Of a stretch of DNA of 64,000 bases, positions 13,501 to 23,803 are shown in pieces. Every line of letters begins with the position of its first letter. Position 1 is the stretch's first letter. The notes under the pieces were generated by a model, which saw only the letters and a program-made list of their open reading frames with translations, was not told where the DNA came from and did no database searches. A program made the translations under genes and the position numbers. Origin of the DNA: Catenaria anguillulae PL171 (taxonomy: Eukaryota > Blastocladiomycota > Blastocladiomycetes > Blastocladiales > Catenariaceae); the NCBI GenBank assembly GCA_002102555.1, contig MCFL01000012.1:310001-374000 (forward strand), written 5' to 3'.

Positions 13501-14106
13501 CTGATGGGACAAATGGAGACCAAGTCGAATAGGCAACACACCTCCCAAACATCAACAACCTTGGTGCCATCATCCCCGACCGGAATCACAACCGCGCCGG
13601 ATGAAGTCTTGCGGCGCTTGGTGGAAGCGGCCGACTTTTTCGATTCGACGCGGCGGGCGACTCCACGAATACTGCGCACATACTGGCCCAGGTCTTCAAG
13701 AATGACGGACCACAGGAAGTTGAGGTAGCTGGCATCGAGGCCATCAATGGGAATGTTGGGATCGTGAACAAGATCAGTCGCAGCGGATGCAACTTGACTC
13801 TTGCCCTTGGAGGACGATGTCGGTGCGGGTGCGGTTGGCGCAGATGCAACAGCCTCGAGTTCGGTTGGTGTTGTGACTTGTTGTTCCAAGGGAAGGTGAC
13901 GGATGTGTGACGGGTGGACCTGGGCCTGTTTCTGAAAGCAGGCAACAAAGTACCAGAGGCGAGGTAAGGAAGCACCTGTGGGACACAAGCATCCTGATCA
14001 GCTCAGCCCTGGGTCACCCACCAAATCGCCAACTGGATGGACAGCGCATACCGCGCTCGCCCTCAATGGCCGTTTGCGTGACCAAAAACGAAATCAGCTC
14101 ATCCAT
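7564..14106 (-). CDS. TFIIIC B-block-binding subunit (Tfc3/Sfc3/GTF3C1-like)
   Basis: Five exons on the minus strand (14106-14052, 13975-13542, 13462-13331, 13240-7800, 7719-7564), about 2,072 residues. This is the largest TFIIIC subunit, which binds the B box of tRNA genes and recruits TFIIIB for Pol III. The N-terminus begins MDELISFL and reaches ERGASLPRLW across intron 1, the family's first winged-helix pattern. A second winged helix (B-block_TFIIIC), containing GITQAHMSRSMGLDPRSTF, starts exon 4. Acidic and alanine-rich linkers separate further conserved blocks such as a WSAEEDQMLLYSY region and the C-terminal RPWI block. One frame break at 11071-11080 needs one added base; with it the total closes at 2,073 codons. 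The last intron donor (7799) was chosen to join PGARV to SWLHDRLKL. Its downstream neighbour in Pol III function, RPB8, lies immediately 5'. Confidence 0.85.
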
Positions 14107-14657
14107 TGTCGTTTGAATCCGCCAGACACGTGGGAATGACTGCTCTGGATATAGCTGAGTGAGTTGGGTTTGAGCTTGGAGAGCTGGGGCGGTGAATGGG
14201 TGGCAGTGGCACCCAACGTCAAGCCAGTGCGGGTCGGTACTTGGGGTCTGCTGAAAACGGCAGTTGCGGGTTGATTCTGGGACGAAATGACAGCAATTGC
14301 CAAAAGTTGGAAAAGTTGGAGCCAAGAAATTGCATTGGTTGGAAATAAATAGTTGAAGAGCGAGGCCTCAGGTTCGAACTCGGGTGGTTGTGTTCTCCCG
14401 TGTTCAAGTTGTGTTGTGTGTGGCCCATTTTTCTCCATGCTCTCTCAATCCTCGTGAACATTTTGACTTTCGAGAAGCCTTGTTCTTTACTTGTGTACCT
14501 GCCTTGTATTGGCCAAGATCCTCTCGGGATTAATCACAGCAGCAATGATCCCAGCCGGGAATGCCGCCGTTCCGAAAAGTGAGCGGCTATGATACAGGTT
14601 TATTGACGGAACGCGAAAGAAGCGGATCGGGGAGCAAATAAATACTTGAAACGACGA
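14107..14657. other. Intergenic region TFIIIC-RPB8
   Basis: Promoter side of the TFIIIC gene and 3' side of RPB8. No gene is seen. A B-box-like string at 14371-14380 was examined and rejected as a tRNA. Confidence 0.5.
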
Positions 14658-15199
14658 CTACTTGCGCATCAGGAGGACCACATGCTCGCCCTTCTTGAAC
14701 TGGTTGAGATCCTGGGGCTTGCTCTTGAGACCCAACAACATGCCGCCAAACGAAATGTACACGGTGCTGCATATTGACCAATCGCACACAAGGCAGTGGG
14801 CAGGCAATCAAACGGGTCAGCATGATGAGACTTGGGAAAATGCCATGGCCGTACACACAAGAAAAGCTCAACGTACACGAGGTTGTCGCCCTCCTCCTCG
14901 AACTTGTAACACCGTCCATTGCACACATACTCGTACTCGTCACTCAAATCCTTCTCGTCAGTGGGGAGCTTTTGCCGCCATGAATCCCGTTGCGGCCCCA
15001 GAGCCGCGGGCGTTGCCAGCGTCAAGGTAAACTTTTCTCCGGTCTTGAGCGGGTAAAGCTCATTATTGAAGTCCAAAGTCACATCCGCGTTGTAGTTGTC
15101 TGACGTCGCCTTGAGGCGTGATACCCGGTCAAAGCGCTTACCGTCGGCATCGACGGCGCTGATGGTGAAAAGGTCGGAGAAGAGAATGATATCGCTCAT
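14658..15199 (-). CDS. RPB8: RNA polymerases I, II and III subunit RPABC3 (RPB8)
   Basis: Two exons (15199-14877 and 14766-14658), 143 residues, the usual length for RPB8. It is a shared structural subunit of all three nuclear RNA polymerases. The start MSDIILFSDLFTI, the KRFDRVSRLKA motif, the YVCNGRCYKFEEE strand pair and the ending FGGMLLGLK...VLLMRK match the family along its length. The intron has a GTACGT donor and splits codon GTC (phase 2). It lies upstream of the TFIIIC gene on the same strand, and shares a 373-bp divergent promoter region with the CNBD2-like gene. Confidence 0.95.
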
Positions 15200-15572
15200 G
15201 GTGATGTGGTGGTGTTGCGTTGGATGATCAGTGTGGATTCGGGCTTGATTTAGGTTCTTGGGGACCTCGGCAGATTGCGCAATTGGGGACAGTGTTGCTG
15301 AGGGTTTGTAGTGAGTTGACTGCAGTATCTCGGGTGTACATGGCTCAATCCTTGCCCAGAGACCATCTCGCAACCGTTCAAGCTATTGGTTGTGGGATTG
15401 AACTACTCGCTCGATCGGCAGACCCATCCTTGCAAAGCACGTGACAGGTCTCCACGCACCCCACGCGTCAACGATTGGCGTTCGCACCCATTTTCCACAA
15501 ACCCAATCCGAAGTGCGAGCACCAAGCGTCTGACCAATTGAAAAAAGCCGGACATTGAGCAAACCTGGGAAA
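15200..15572. promoter_or_regulatory. Divergent intergenic region RPB8 / CNBD2-like
   Basis: About 370 bp between two divergent starts, so it must hold both promoters. No clear TATA box or known site stands out. Confidence 0.45.
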
Positions 15573-18108
15573 ATGGAGTCTGTCTCAGCTCGCCGTCGTA
15601 TCTCTGAGAGCACTGCTCACGTTCGACCCCCTTCGCACGTGCTTTCGCGAACCGCTTCGTTCAACGTGATCCACGACCGTGTCTCCAGTAAAGCATCTGA
15701 TAAACCGGGAAGCAAAAATGGAACAACAAGCATACACGATTCTACACAAGGATGCGGTAGCCAGCCTAATCCTACCAAGGACAGGCGAGCCAGTCGCACT
15801 CTGGGGCAAGCGTTAACGCCGCCTGTGCAGATCGTCGCCCCATGGGAGTCGTCGGCAATGATGTTGAGGGCAACAGCAACGCCCCCAAATCCAGGCGCTG
15901 TTCTGCATGGGCTCTTCCAAGCCATTTCTCCCTCCTCTGCACCAGTTGCAAAGGATTCGGCTCCATCGCCTGCTCCAACGCATGGGCTCATCGTGATTCC
16001 ACCGTCAGAGCAGCAATCACCAGCACCAGTAACTCGATTGACCTCAGGCCGTAGATTGTCCCTTGCTCTTCCCAGCTCAACAAGTAAACCCACATCGTCC
16101 GAAAGTAAAAGTAGACGAGTCTCGGATACCATGCCACCCGTCCCGGAGCTATCGCCAATATTCAGCATGCAAGTAGCAAACCCAGAGCCAACCACCACCC
16201 TACCTGTGAGTGCGAGAGTCAGCCTATCGGCCCATCCACCCGGCAACTCGCCGACACCACTGGGTACCAGCATGACGAGTATGAATAACCTCACGGGTAA
16301 CCGCAAGCGCCGCTCAAGCCTCAACATGTCGCTCGAGGCTATTGTCGTCAGAACAATCATTCCTGGCAGGCCACGAAACACAATGGATCAGCAACGCCGA
16401 GCGCTTCGAAACATGAATCGATTCCGACGCTGCGTGCGTATTCTCATGAATACTTTCCGCTGGTTTGCCCTCTTTGACGAGTACAGTATCAACGTGGCTC
16501 AAAACGGACGCCGCTCGGCCTTGTCGGCGCAACAGAGTATGGGTTCTGGGGCCATCATTCGCAAATCCGCATCCACCGCGTCGGGCGGTGAGTCGACAGC
16601 TTCAGGCTCAGGCAGCTCGGGATACGTCAACTCGGCCGCACTCTTTCGGCCCGTCCTTTCCGATTACGCTGCAAGTCGAGCCATGTTTGCAGTGCCGCCG
16701 GCGCTTCGACATGTCTTGACATATGTGCCAAGGAACCAACGATCCGAGAGCGACATTCATCTCATTTTCAAGTACTTGGAAAATGTGTCTGGGTTGAAGA
16801 GTCATTCCCAGAGTGTCGTCAAAGAGCTTGCAGCTGTGGTTGAACATGAGGTTGTACGGCCAGGTCGTGTCGTCCTGAAGCAGGGTATTCGTTGCTCAAT
16901 CGTTTGGGCTTGCTCAACTCAACCGCTAGTGAATGCATGGCTGAAACCTGTTCTCACTCGCTGATTGTATGATCCATCGACAGGTCATCAACCCCAAGCA
17001 TGTACATCATCGTCCGTGGAACTTGCGATGTTTTTCGCACCGAAAATCTCGCCCCTGGCCGGTATTGGCGGCGGGTTCTTCGGCCACTTGCGGCTGGCGA
17101 CTTGTTTGGCGACCTTGGTGTTCGCACTGGTGCTCCTCGAAGCGCCAGTATTGTTCCGACCACAGATGTGAGCTCTTGCGCATTGACAAACCAGATTACG
17201 ACAGCATCATTGAGCGCCAAGTCGGCATTGCCAATCAGGTCAAGCTTCAATTCCTTGCCCAGTCGCCCGTAGGACGGCACATGACTGACGAAGAGCGCCA
17301 GGATCTCGCACAGCTGGGCGTTGTTCACGAATATGCACGAGGCGAGGTCATCGTGCACGAGGGCGAGCAGGTCAAGCATGTTCTCGCTGTGCGCAGTGGG
17401 ACTGTGCGTGTTGTGAAATACGTCGAGTTTTGGTACCAAAGGATCGATATTCTCCCACACGATGCACCGATTGACGGTAAGTCGGTCGTTGAGAACCTGC
17501 CCGTGTCCCGCCGAACCGCGCTTGCAACACCAAAGTACATGCAATGGCATCGCCGTCCGGACAATGCGCACTGCTACCGGCAAGATCGCGGGGACAAGAT
17601 TGAAGGCGAGTTTTTAGTGATCGGTGAGCTGCACTCTGGCGACTTTACAGAAGAGCAGACGGTTCGAATCACGCCGCAGAGCACTGTCGATGTCGCCAAG
17701 CACCAGTCCTTGATTCGCAATGTCGCTTCTCGGCATGTAGTCGACGCCAATGCCGTTTTCTATTCACAGGCAACGTACATTGCCGACGAACCCTGCGAAA
17801 TTATTAAATTCCCCAACGTCGAGTTCTTGAAGGTGGCGAGCGACGAAACTTTGACTGCCATGCAGACCATTGTCAATATGCGACCGACGGTTGACGTGCA
17901 AGTGAATGAGTATCTCAGGCACAGGGCGTATGGAAAGGTCAAGCAAAAGGTTGTAAGTGAGGTCTTGGGCCGTCAAGATCGCGAGCAGACTGAAAAGTTT
18001 TTCGCCATGGAAACGCAGCATGTGCGGACAGCGACGAGCAACCGCAATCGAACGAGCAACGCAAAGTCGTCGCTCACTGCGCCAAATATCAAGAAGAAGT
18101 CTACTTGA
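15573..18108 (+). CDS. Tandem cyclic-nucleotide-binding protein, CNBD2-like
   Basis: Two exons (15573-16884 and 16984-18108), about 812 residues. A Ser/Pro-rich N-terminus of about 270 residues leads to a basic, aromatic segment (NRFRRCVRILMNTFRWF), then two cyclic-nucleotide-binding beta-barrels. The first reads MYIIVRGTCDVF, then AAGDLFGDLGVRTGAPRSAS, the phosphate-binding-cassette pattern G-[EDL]-x-F-G-[ED]...R-[ST]-A. The second starts at VIVHEGEQVKHVLAV and continues past IGELHSGDF with an insert. CNBD2 is linked to sperm flagella in animals and kept in flagellated lineages, so a flagellar role in zoospores is inferred. Two frame breaks need one base each: the C4 run 16992-16995 and 17166-17169. 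With both, the phases close. Confidence 0.75.
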
Positions 18109-18520
18109 TCGATCGTTTTGATTTCAATTATACCAAGACTTTCTTACCTTCTTCAACCTGCTACATTCAATGCCACTGCCAATCCTCCCAGCAACAGCGC
18201 AACACCACGTCTCTGAGTGAGACATGAACCTCACCAGCGCGGGATCGCGCATTACTTGCCAGTCTCAGGAGTTGAAAAGACACACTCGTGCAGAAGGGCT
18301 GGCCGAGTAACCCTGTCCCATCGACGCAGACCAGCTCGTTTCAAGGTCCATATCCAGCGTCCCGTTGCAATTGTGTTCCGTTTGTCCCAACCAATTGTAC
18401 GGCGAGCCGAGCAATACTCACTTTAATATTCTTGTTTTGCAAGCGTTTCCCCAACGACATGCAGCATTTGAATGCATTTTGCCACAAATGGAGCAACGTT
18501 GCAGAATGATAAGCACAAAC
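18109..18520. other. Convergent 3' region
   Basis: Lies between the 3' ends of the CNBD2-like (+) and Ash2-like (-) genes. No coding sequence is seen; a tRNA-like string near 18298-18360 does not fold as a tRNA. Confidence 0.5.
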
Positions 18521-20267
18521 CTAAGCAAGCGGCGAATCCCTAAACATATCGCCTGCAAGGCCGTCTCGATTCTCTCCTGTTCCTACTACGACTCCAACTC
18601 CGACTCCTCCTCCTGCTCGTTCTCCTGCTCCTGCTTCTGTGCTTTTAGCATCTGGCATCTCTACATCCTCGTCCTGATGTGACGCTGGCATGAACCTATG
18701 TTCCACCTGCACGGGCAACATTGGAGGAAGCACCAGCGTCGCCATCTCTCCCACGCTGTGCGCCGCCCCACCGCCACCCAACGTCGGCGACATAATCCCC
18801 GGAGCGGCCCCGCCACCCATGGTCCGCCGGCGCTTACTTGCGCCAATCGGCGACATGGGCGAGATGGGCATGCCGTCGCCATGCACGACTGCGCCCTGCT
18901 CGCCATCACTTTCCGGCCGGGCCGCCGCCGCCGCCGCAACACTTGTCGTTGCCGCATGCGACCGTACCTCGCCCGCCGACTTTGTTGCCGCCGACCGGAA
19001 CGGCGACGTTGGCGACGCCACCTGGACCTTTGTCGACACGCGTGACCCGGACTTGTCGACATAGTGCTTACCTGGGATGATGTCGCGGACACGGTAGTAC
19101 GGAAACGCGCGCCCGTGAGCGTGCATGAGAACCCAGGCTTGGTGGCGCTGGGATGCGGATTCGGGGCGGTCGGGTTCGGGGGCGAGCAACGTGAGTGGAG
19201 GTGGAGGTGCGGCGCGCGAGGGGGTCGAGGGCGGGTTGCCAGCGGTTTCTGAGGAGGGCTGGGTTGAGGTGGACAAGGAGGTGAAAAAGGAGGTTGGGTG
19301 TGGGGCGATTGTGTTTGTTTGAAGGCTGGGATCGGCAGAGGGGATATGATCACTGGGTCGATGGAAGAGGATGATGAAGAGGATGCAGGGGCAGGTGTGG
19401 GGGCTGCTGCGACCAGTTTTGGAATTGGAATGAGCGGGAACTCAGCTTCAGTGACAAGATGTGCTGGCGGAAACTTGAATGCTGGACCAAAATTGACTGT
19501 TGCCTCGGCATCACGAAAGAGAGAGAATGCTGGGTGGTATTTGCCGAGGTATAGATCGCTGAAAGCGGTTCCAAGCAGCTGGCCGTTGACGTAGTATCGG
19601 ATTTCAGATTGAGGACCGGCCTTTGGCAGTGGCAGTGGGACCTTGAACGCTTCGTAGCTCGATCGGGCCTTGGGCCGCCATACTCGCGAGTCGAGAATGG
19701 ATTGCTGTTGATCGGATGGCTTTGGGAGATAGATTTCAACGCCGAGAACATCTCCGGGACCTGTGAAAGTGTCAATCATTCGTGGACAATCCCAAAAAAA
19801 AAAAAACTGATTGTGAGTGGCGCACCATAGCCCTTGACGAATTGTGCCAAATCGTCAACAGTTGGGGGTGACCGAGGACGGCTATCGTGATAGAGCATGC
19901 CCGTCCGTGCCCGGTACGAGAAGGAAAAGAGGTCGAATCCACACGGGCCGGTCAAAAGACTCGAGATCATGGACCAGCCAATTCGGGCATTGTCCTGTGG
20001 ACCCATGTTTTTGAGCTCGACTTCATAGTACCAGCGACCCTCTGTGACGCCATTGTTGCACTTTGCTTGGCAGTAGCCCTTGGTGCCGCGGAGGGTCAGG
20101 TTGTCGGGTGCAATGTAGACGTGGTGGTTGGAGTGAGTTGTCTCGCGTGACAGCTGGATGGGAGCCTCGGCGTTCTCGATGTCGGGGAAGACGGTGACAG
20201 TCTGCTTGGGCTTGGCAGAATCCTTGTCCTTTTCGCCATTGCTCGAGGTTGTGGTTTTGCCTGACAT
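18521..20267 (-). CDS. Ash2/Bre2-like SPRY subunit of the Set1/COMPASS H3K4 methyltransferase
   Basis: Two exons (20267-19826 and 19760-18521), about 560 residues. The SPRY domain (about residues 45-275) carries the Ash2 pattern: LRGTKGYCQAKCNNGV, EGRWYYEVEL, GDVLGVEIYLP, then RYYVNGQLLGTAFSDLY, KYHPAFSLF and ATVNFGPAFKFPP. Ash2 binds RbBP5/Swd1 and stimulates Set1-type methylation of histone H3 lysine 4. There is no N-terminal PHD or winged helix as in animal ASH2L, so this is a short Bre2-like form. The C-terminal half is Pro/Ser/Ala-rich and disordered, but keeps a short block (HAHGRAFPYYRVRDI) resembling the conserved C-terminal strand of Ash2. One frame break at the A5 run 19284-19288 needs one base. 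The intron holds an A13 run. Confidence 0.88.
19794..19806. repeat. A13 homopolymer (T13 on the gene strand) in the Ash2-like intron
   Basis: An uninterrupted A run lies inside the intron 19825-19761; it reads as T on the coding strand and probably forms part of the polypyrimidine region. Confidence 0.85.
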
Positions 20268-20656
20268 GGTGACTCATATGCACACATGGCCGACAACCAT
20301 GATCATGAGGTCGAGAATCGATTTTTTTGGCAATGCAAAGTTGGAAGGGACGCCGATCCATCTTTGATCAAACGGGAACGCGTCAGATGACGTCTCGCGT
20401 TTGCCATGATCATGAAAAATGTCTGTGTGCGGACACATGTCATGGGTAGCTATAGGTATTATTTGTCAGGCAAGTACGAGTGATGAAATGTTGATCAGAC
20501 TCTGGTCTGCCCTGAAAATCCTTTATATACCAACGGAATCCCCACTCGGCTCGACGTGCGACATGCTAGTATTTATGACAGTTTGCACCAGGCAGGCATC
20601 CACGTTCCCCTTGTGTCTCCTCTCCCCATGCAAAGGACCCAAGCTTGAACATCGAC
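20268..20656. promoter_or_regulatory. Divergent promoter region Ash2-like / FSP1-like
   Basis: Separates two divergent starts by 389 bp. A TATA-like TTTATATA lies at 20522-20529, about 130 bp before the plus-strand ATG, and a CRE-like TGACGTC near 20390. Confidence 0.45.
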
Positions 20657-22554
20657 ATGACTTCTCCCAATCTGCATCAGCAGCCGACGACGACAACAAC
20701 AGCATCGCATTGCCTCATGTACGACACACTTCCCAGCGTTGCACTTTGGTATATCGCCCAGGGCTCACTTGCCATTCCCTCTCCTTGCCCCTCCAATTTT
20801 GCTGGCTATCTCAGATTGGGCGGGGGCTACGCCGGCATTCAGGCATTCAAAAACACAATCCGCCTTCTCCGAATCCAGTCCGGCTGCCAGTGCCGTCCCA
20901 CCTCGTCTCGGCCTGCGGCCTTCGATTGTGCGACATCGTCAATCGAGCTGTTGACCGACTATCTTCCGCCGCTCCTTGCACATGCCGCTCGCAGCGCACT
21001 TCCTGCTCCGGACTATTCTGGTGATGGGGTTTCGACCTCCACGGCCACAAAGCATTCGCACCGTCGCAAGTCCAACCTTTCCCATTCAAAAAGCGATTCA
21101 AACACGATGTCCTGCCTTCCCGATCGCGATCGCCCTCGTGTCCATGTGAAGCTTATCACTGGATCCACGCACTATTTTCATATGGTTGCAACACCAAGGG
21201 CCGTTGCTGCCGGCCACGACCCCGACAAGCTCCTCTTTCCATATGAAAGCCTCATTCCGTCGCCGTGCACCTGTCAAGCCGCAAAGGTTGTCGTTGACGG
21301 CGAACTTTGCGTGGCCACAATTACCCGTGTTGAATCAAGCTCGGTCGAGGTTCGAGAGGGCGGCACCCTGCGCGCAGTTCCTTTCGACTTTTGCGTCATT
21401 GCGCTCGGATCGGGATATCCATTTCCGTGGAAAGTTCCATTTGACTGGCCGCGGGCCAAGGTCCATGAGGCGGTCAAGCAGTACCAGCATGTGATTCGTG
21501 ATGTCGCTAAGCATATTGTTGTTGTTGGTTCTGGAGTCGTTGGTGTGGAAGTCGCAGCCGAGCTGGCATCTGGTTCGTCCGTTTCCTTGAACGCTTGGCG
21601 TCAAAAGAACCGGATACTTACGCTTTGGTCTCGTCATTGTGATTGATGTTGTGTCAGAGTACCCGTCCAAACGCATCATCATGTTTGGCCCCGCCTCGCA
21701 CGGCTCCTGGGGTGATCGGTACAATTCGCACGTTACCCATGCCCTTAAGCACAAGCATGTCCAACACATTGCCACAGCACCCGGCAGCCATGTCGACATG
21801 AATCAATCCTTTGGGCTGCCGCCAAACGACGTTGCCTCACCTTGGCTGATCCAGGGTCCAGCCGCCGTCAAGTCTACCGACGGATCCACGCTCGCGCTCA
21901 TTGGATCCGACGCCGACGATGTCGACATCTTGGTGATTGATTGCACAGGCTTGCGGTCACAGCTCGTTCCCATGAGCTTGGGCGGTGTCGAATCGCACGC
22001 ACAGCAAAAAGACATTGCAGTTGACGAGTACCTGCGTGTCAGCGGCACCCATGGCCGTCTATTCGCTGCTGGAGACATGTGTCGTCCGCCCGTACCGGCC
22101 GGCAAGCTTGCGTACGTGGCCGCAGTGCAGGGCAACATCGTCGCGGCAAATCTCGCGCGATCCGTAGTTGCACATGTCACTGGTCAGGAGGGTGTGGACG
22201 AGTCCAAGTTGACAAGGTTCTCATCGTTACCCGATTTGGCCGTTGTTACCCTTGGACGGTATGGCTTGCCCGTCCAATGTAGTCTCTAGTCAAGATGTCC
22301 GTTTTCTCTCTGCTCACACCTTCTTTCGCACACTCTCCAGAGGCGATGGCGTAACTGTCCTACCTTACATCGGTGTCCCACCACTGGGCGCCTCGCGCAT
22401 TGGCGCCGTCGCATTCAAAGGCGATGGTGGATACCGCACGGCTCGACCGCTGATTGGCAAGTCAATGTACGAGCGCAGATCCAAGACCGACGTAGGAGGC
22501 GGCATTGGTCATGCGACCAGTCAAGTGCCAAGTGGGTCGGCCGTTTCCAAATAG
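20657..22554 (+). CDS. FAD-dependent oxidoreductase, FSP1/AIFM2-like (pyridine nucleotide-disulphide oxidoreductase fold)
   Basis: Four exons (20657-20718, 20815-21572, 21658-22258, 22341-22554), 544 residues. The FAD Rossmann motif LILGGGYAG is created exactly across intron 1. The NAD(P)H motif VVVGSGVVGVEVAAELA stands before intron 2, and a second FAD contact, LFAAGDMCRP, comes in exon 3. This order fits the AIFM2/FSP1/NDH-2-like family, which passes electrons from NAD(P)H to quinones. About 85 low-complexity Ser/His-rich residues (around 20880-21110) are inserted between the first Rossmann segment and the next conserved block, which is unusual. All intron phases match. The start at 20657 is the first ATG before the Rossmann strand. 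Substrate is not predictable. Confidence 0.8.
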
Positions 22555-23803
22555 CGTGTGCCTCGTTGTGTGAATCGTGCACGGATTCTAGGTGATTCAG
22601 AGCTCCTTTGAGTAAGTCAGGGTGGTTCACGCGACAAGTTGTGTGTAGCGAGATGCGGAATGGAATGCACACAACATTGACACTGGTCAGGATAAGCGGT
22701 GTCGCTGGCGAGACGATTAGCTTGTCTTAATGGACTGATGGTGACAGTGGTCAGGATGCTGCGATTAGACCACGAAGTACCTCTCGTCGTCTTGGAACAG
22801 CTGGTAACAAAGTCGCCAGGATTGTGGACAGGTACGACGCAGTTGCTGAAAGTAGTGCCAACCATCCCGACGGTAGGTTTCGGCAGCAAGTACAACCGAA
22901 GCAAGTTTTTGTGCACAATCCAAAAACGGCTTGACTGCTCATCCTTTGATGACTTGTCCCCGCAATGATGCAACGACAGGCCGAGTGCTGAATGGTGTGG
23001 ATGGTGGACAATGGGTAGAGGTTGGCGACTCTTGTCATGTGCGGCCTTTTGATGGAAGCACCCCTCGCTCATGGTGGGTGTATGGATCATTCAATCATCC
23101 AGCCAGAAATGAAGCCAACGGAGTTAAGAAATTGTGCGTTTGCGGACGCGTTGGTGATCATCGCCGACCACCACGTCGCCACACCCAGGGTCGAGTGGTA
23201 GCAATATCATGTGACCTTCCAGGCTTGATACCGCCACCCACCTTCTTGGATGGTGCGTTCCTTGACGCGATCGCCAAAGTTGCCGACAGTTCAAATGCGA
23301 ACAAGCTCGCCGTTTGCAGACGCACTGTGCTCTCATCGGTCTCCCCACCAGTCTACGCTTTTTCCGGACTCACCATTCATCGCTCCACTCAACGGCACTG
23401 TTGTACCCCGACCCACTCGAGCCCAGCCTCGGCAGATATCTTTGGCCCAAGTCGATGCACACACACGCCCTGGATCGGTCCCACCTTGGCTCCACTCGCC
23501 CAGTCCTTCAAAGGTGGGTCAGTTCCCTCGCCTCTCAGCGCTCGCTGACCACTGCTCTTCAAGTATCCACTTGTTCCCCCCTCTAACCACTTTCCCACGC
23601 CATGCCCCTTCCCCTTCGCACTTTCAGCACATACTTCTGCCACTACTCCCCTCGCGCCAAGCCTCCGGTCACCTCTGATCCGCCACCCATTACTACAATC
23701 TAGTATCTGCCATTCTACATCCATACAAACACTACAGTCCACACTCTCCTCGCACTTTTGCTCGCTCAACGACCGACCGACCACCCACTCCACAATACAT
23801 CCA
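22555..23803. other. Long intergenic region upstream of the kinase
   Basis: About 1.25 kb with no protein-like ORF. The part from 23340 is C/T-rich and is probably the promoter and leader of the kinase gene. Confidence 0.5.

Noticed and set aside
14371-14380. B-box-like GGTTCGAACT suggesting a tRNA
   Set aside because: Neither strand gives a paired T-arm, A box and acceptor stem at the right spacing.
18290-18360. TGGCCGAGT string suggesting a Ser/Leu tRNA
   Set aside because: No cloverleaf forms and the B box is too poor.
19055-19075. Possible GTAAGC intron donor in the Ash2-like C-terminus
   Set aside because: The frame stays open through it and the protein composition is unchanged, and no acceptor is needed to reach the stop at 18521.
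22931-23548. 205-codon plus-strand open frame upstream of the kinase
   Set aside because: Translation is Pro/Ser/His-rich with no recognisable pattern and it runs into the pyrimidine-rich kinase leader.
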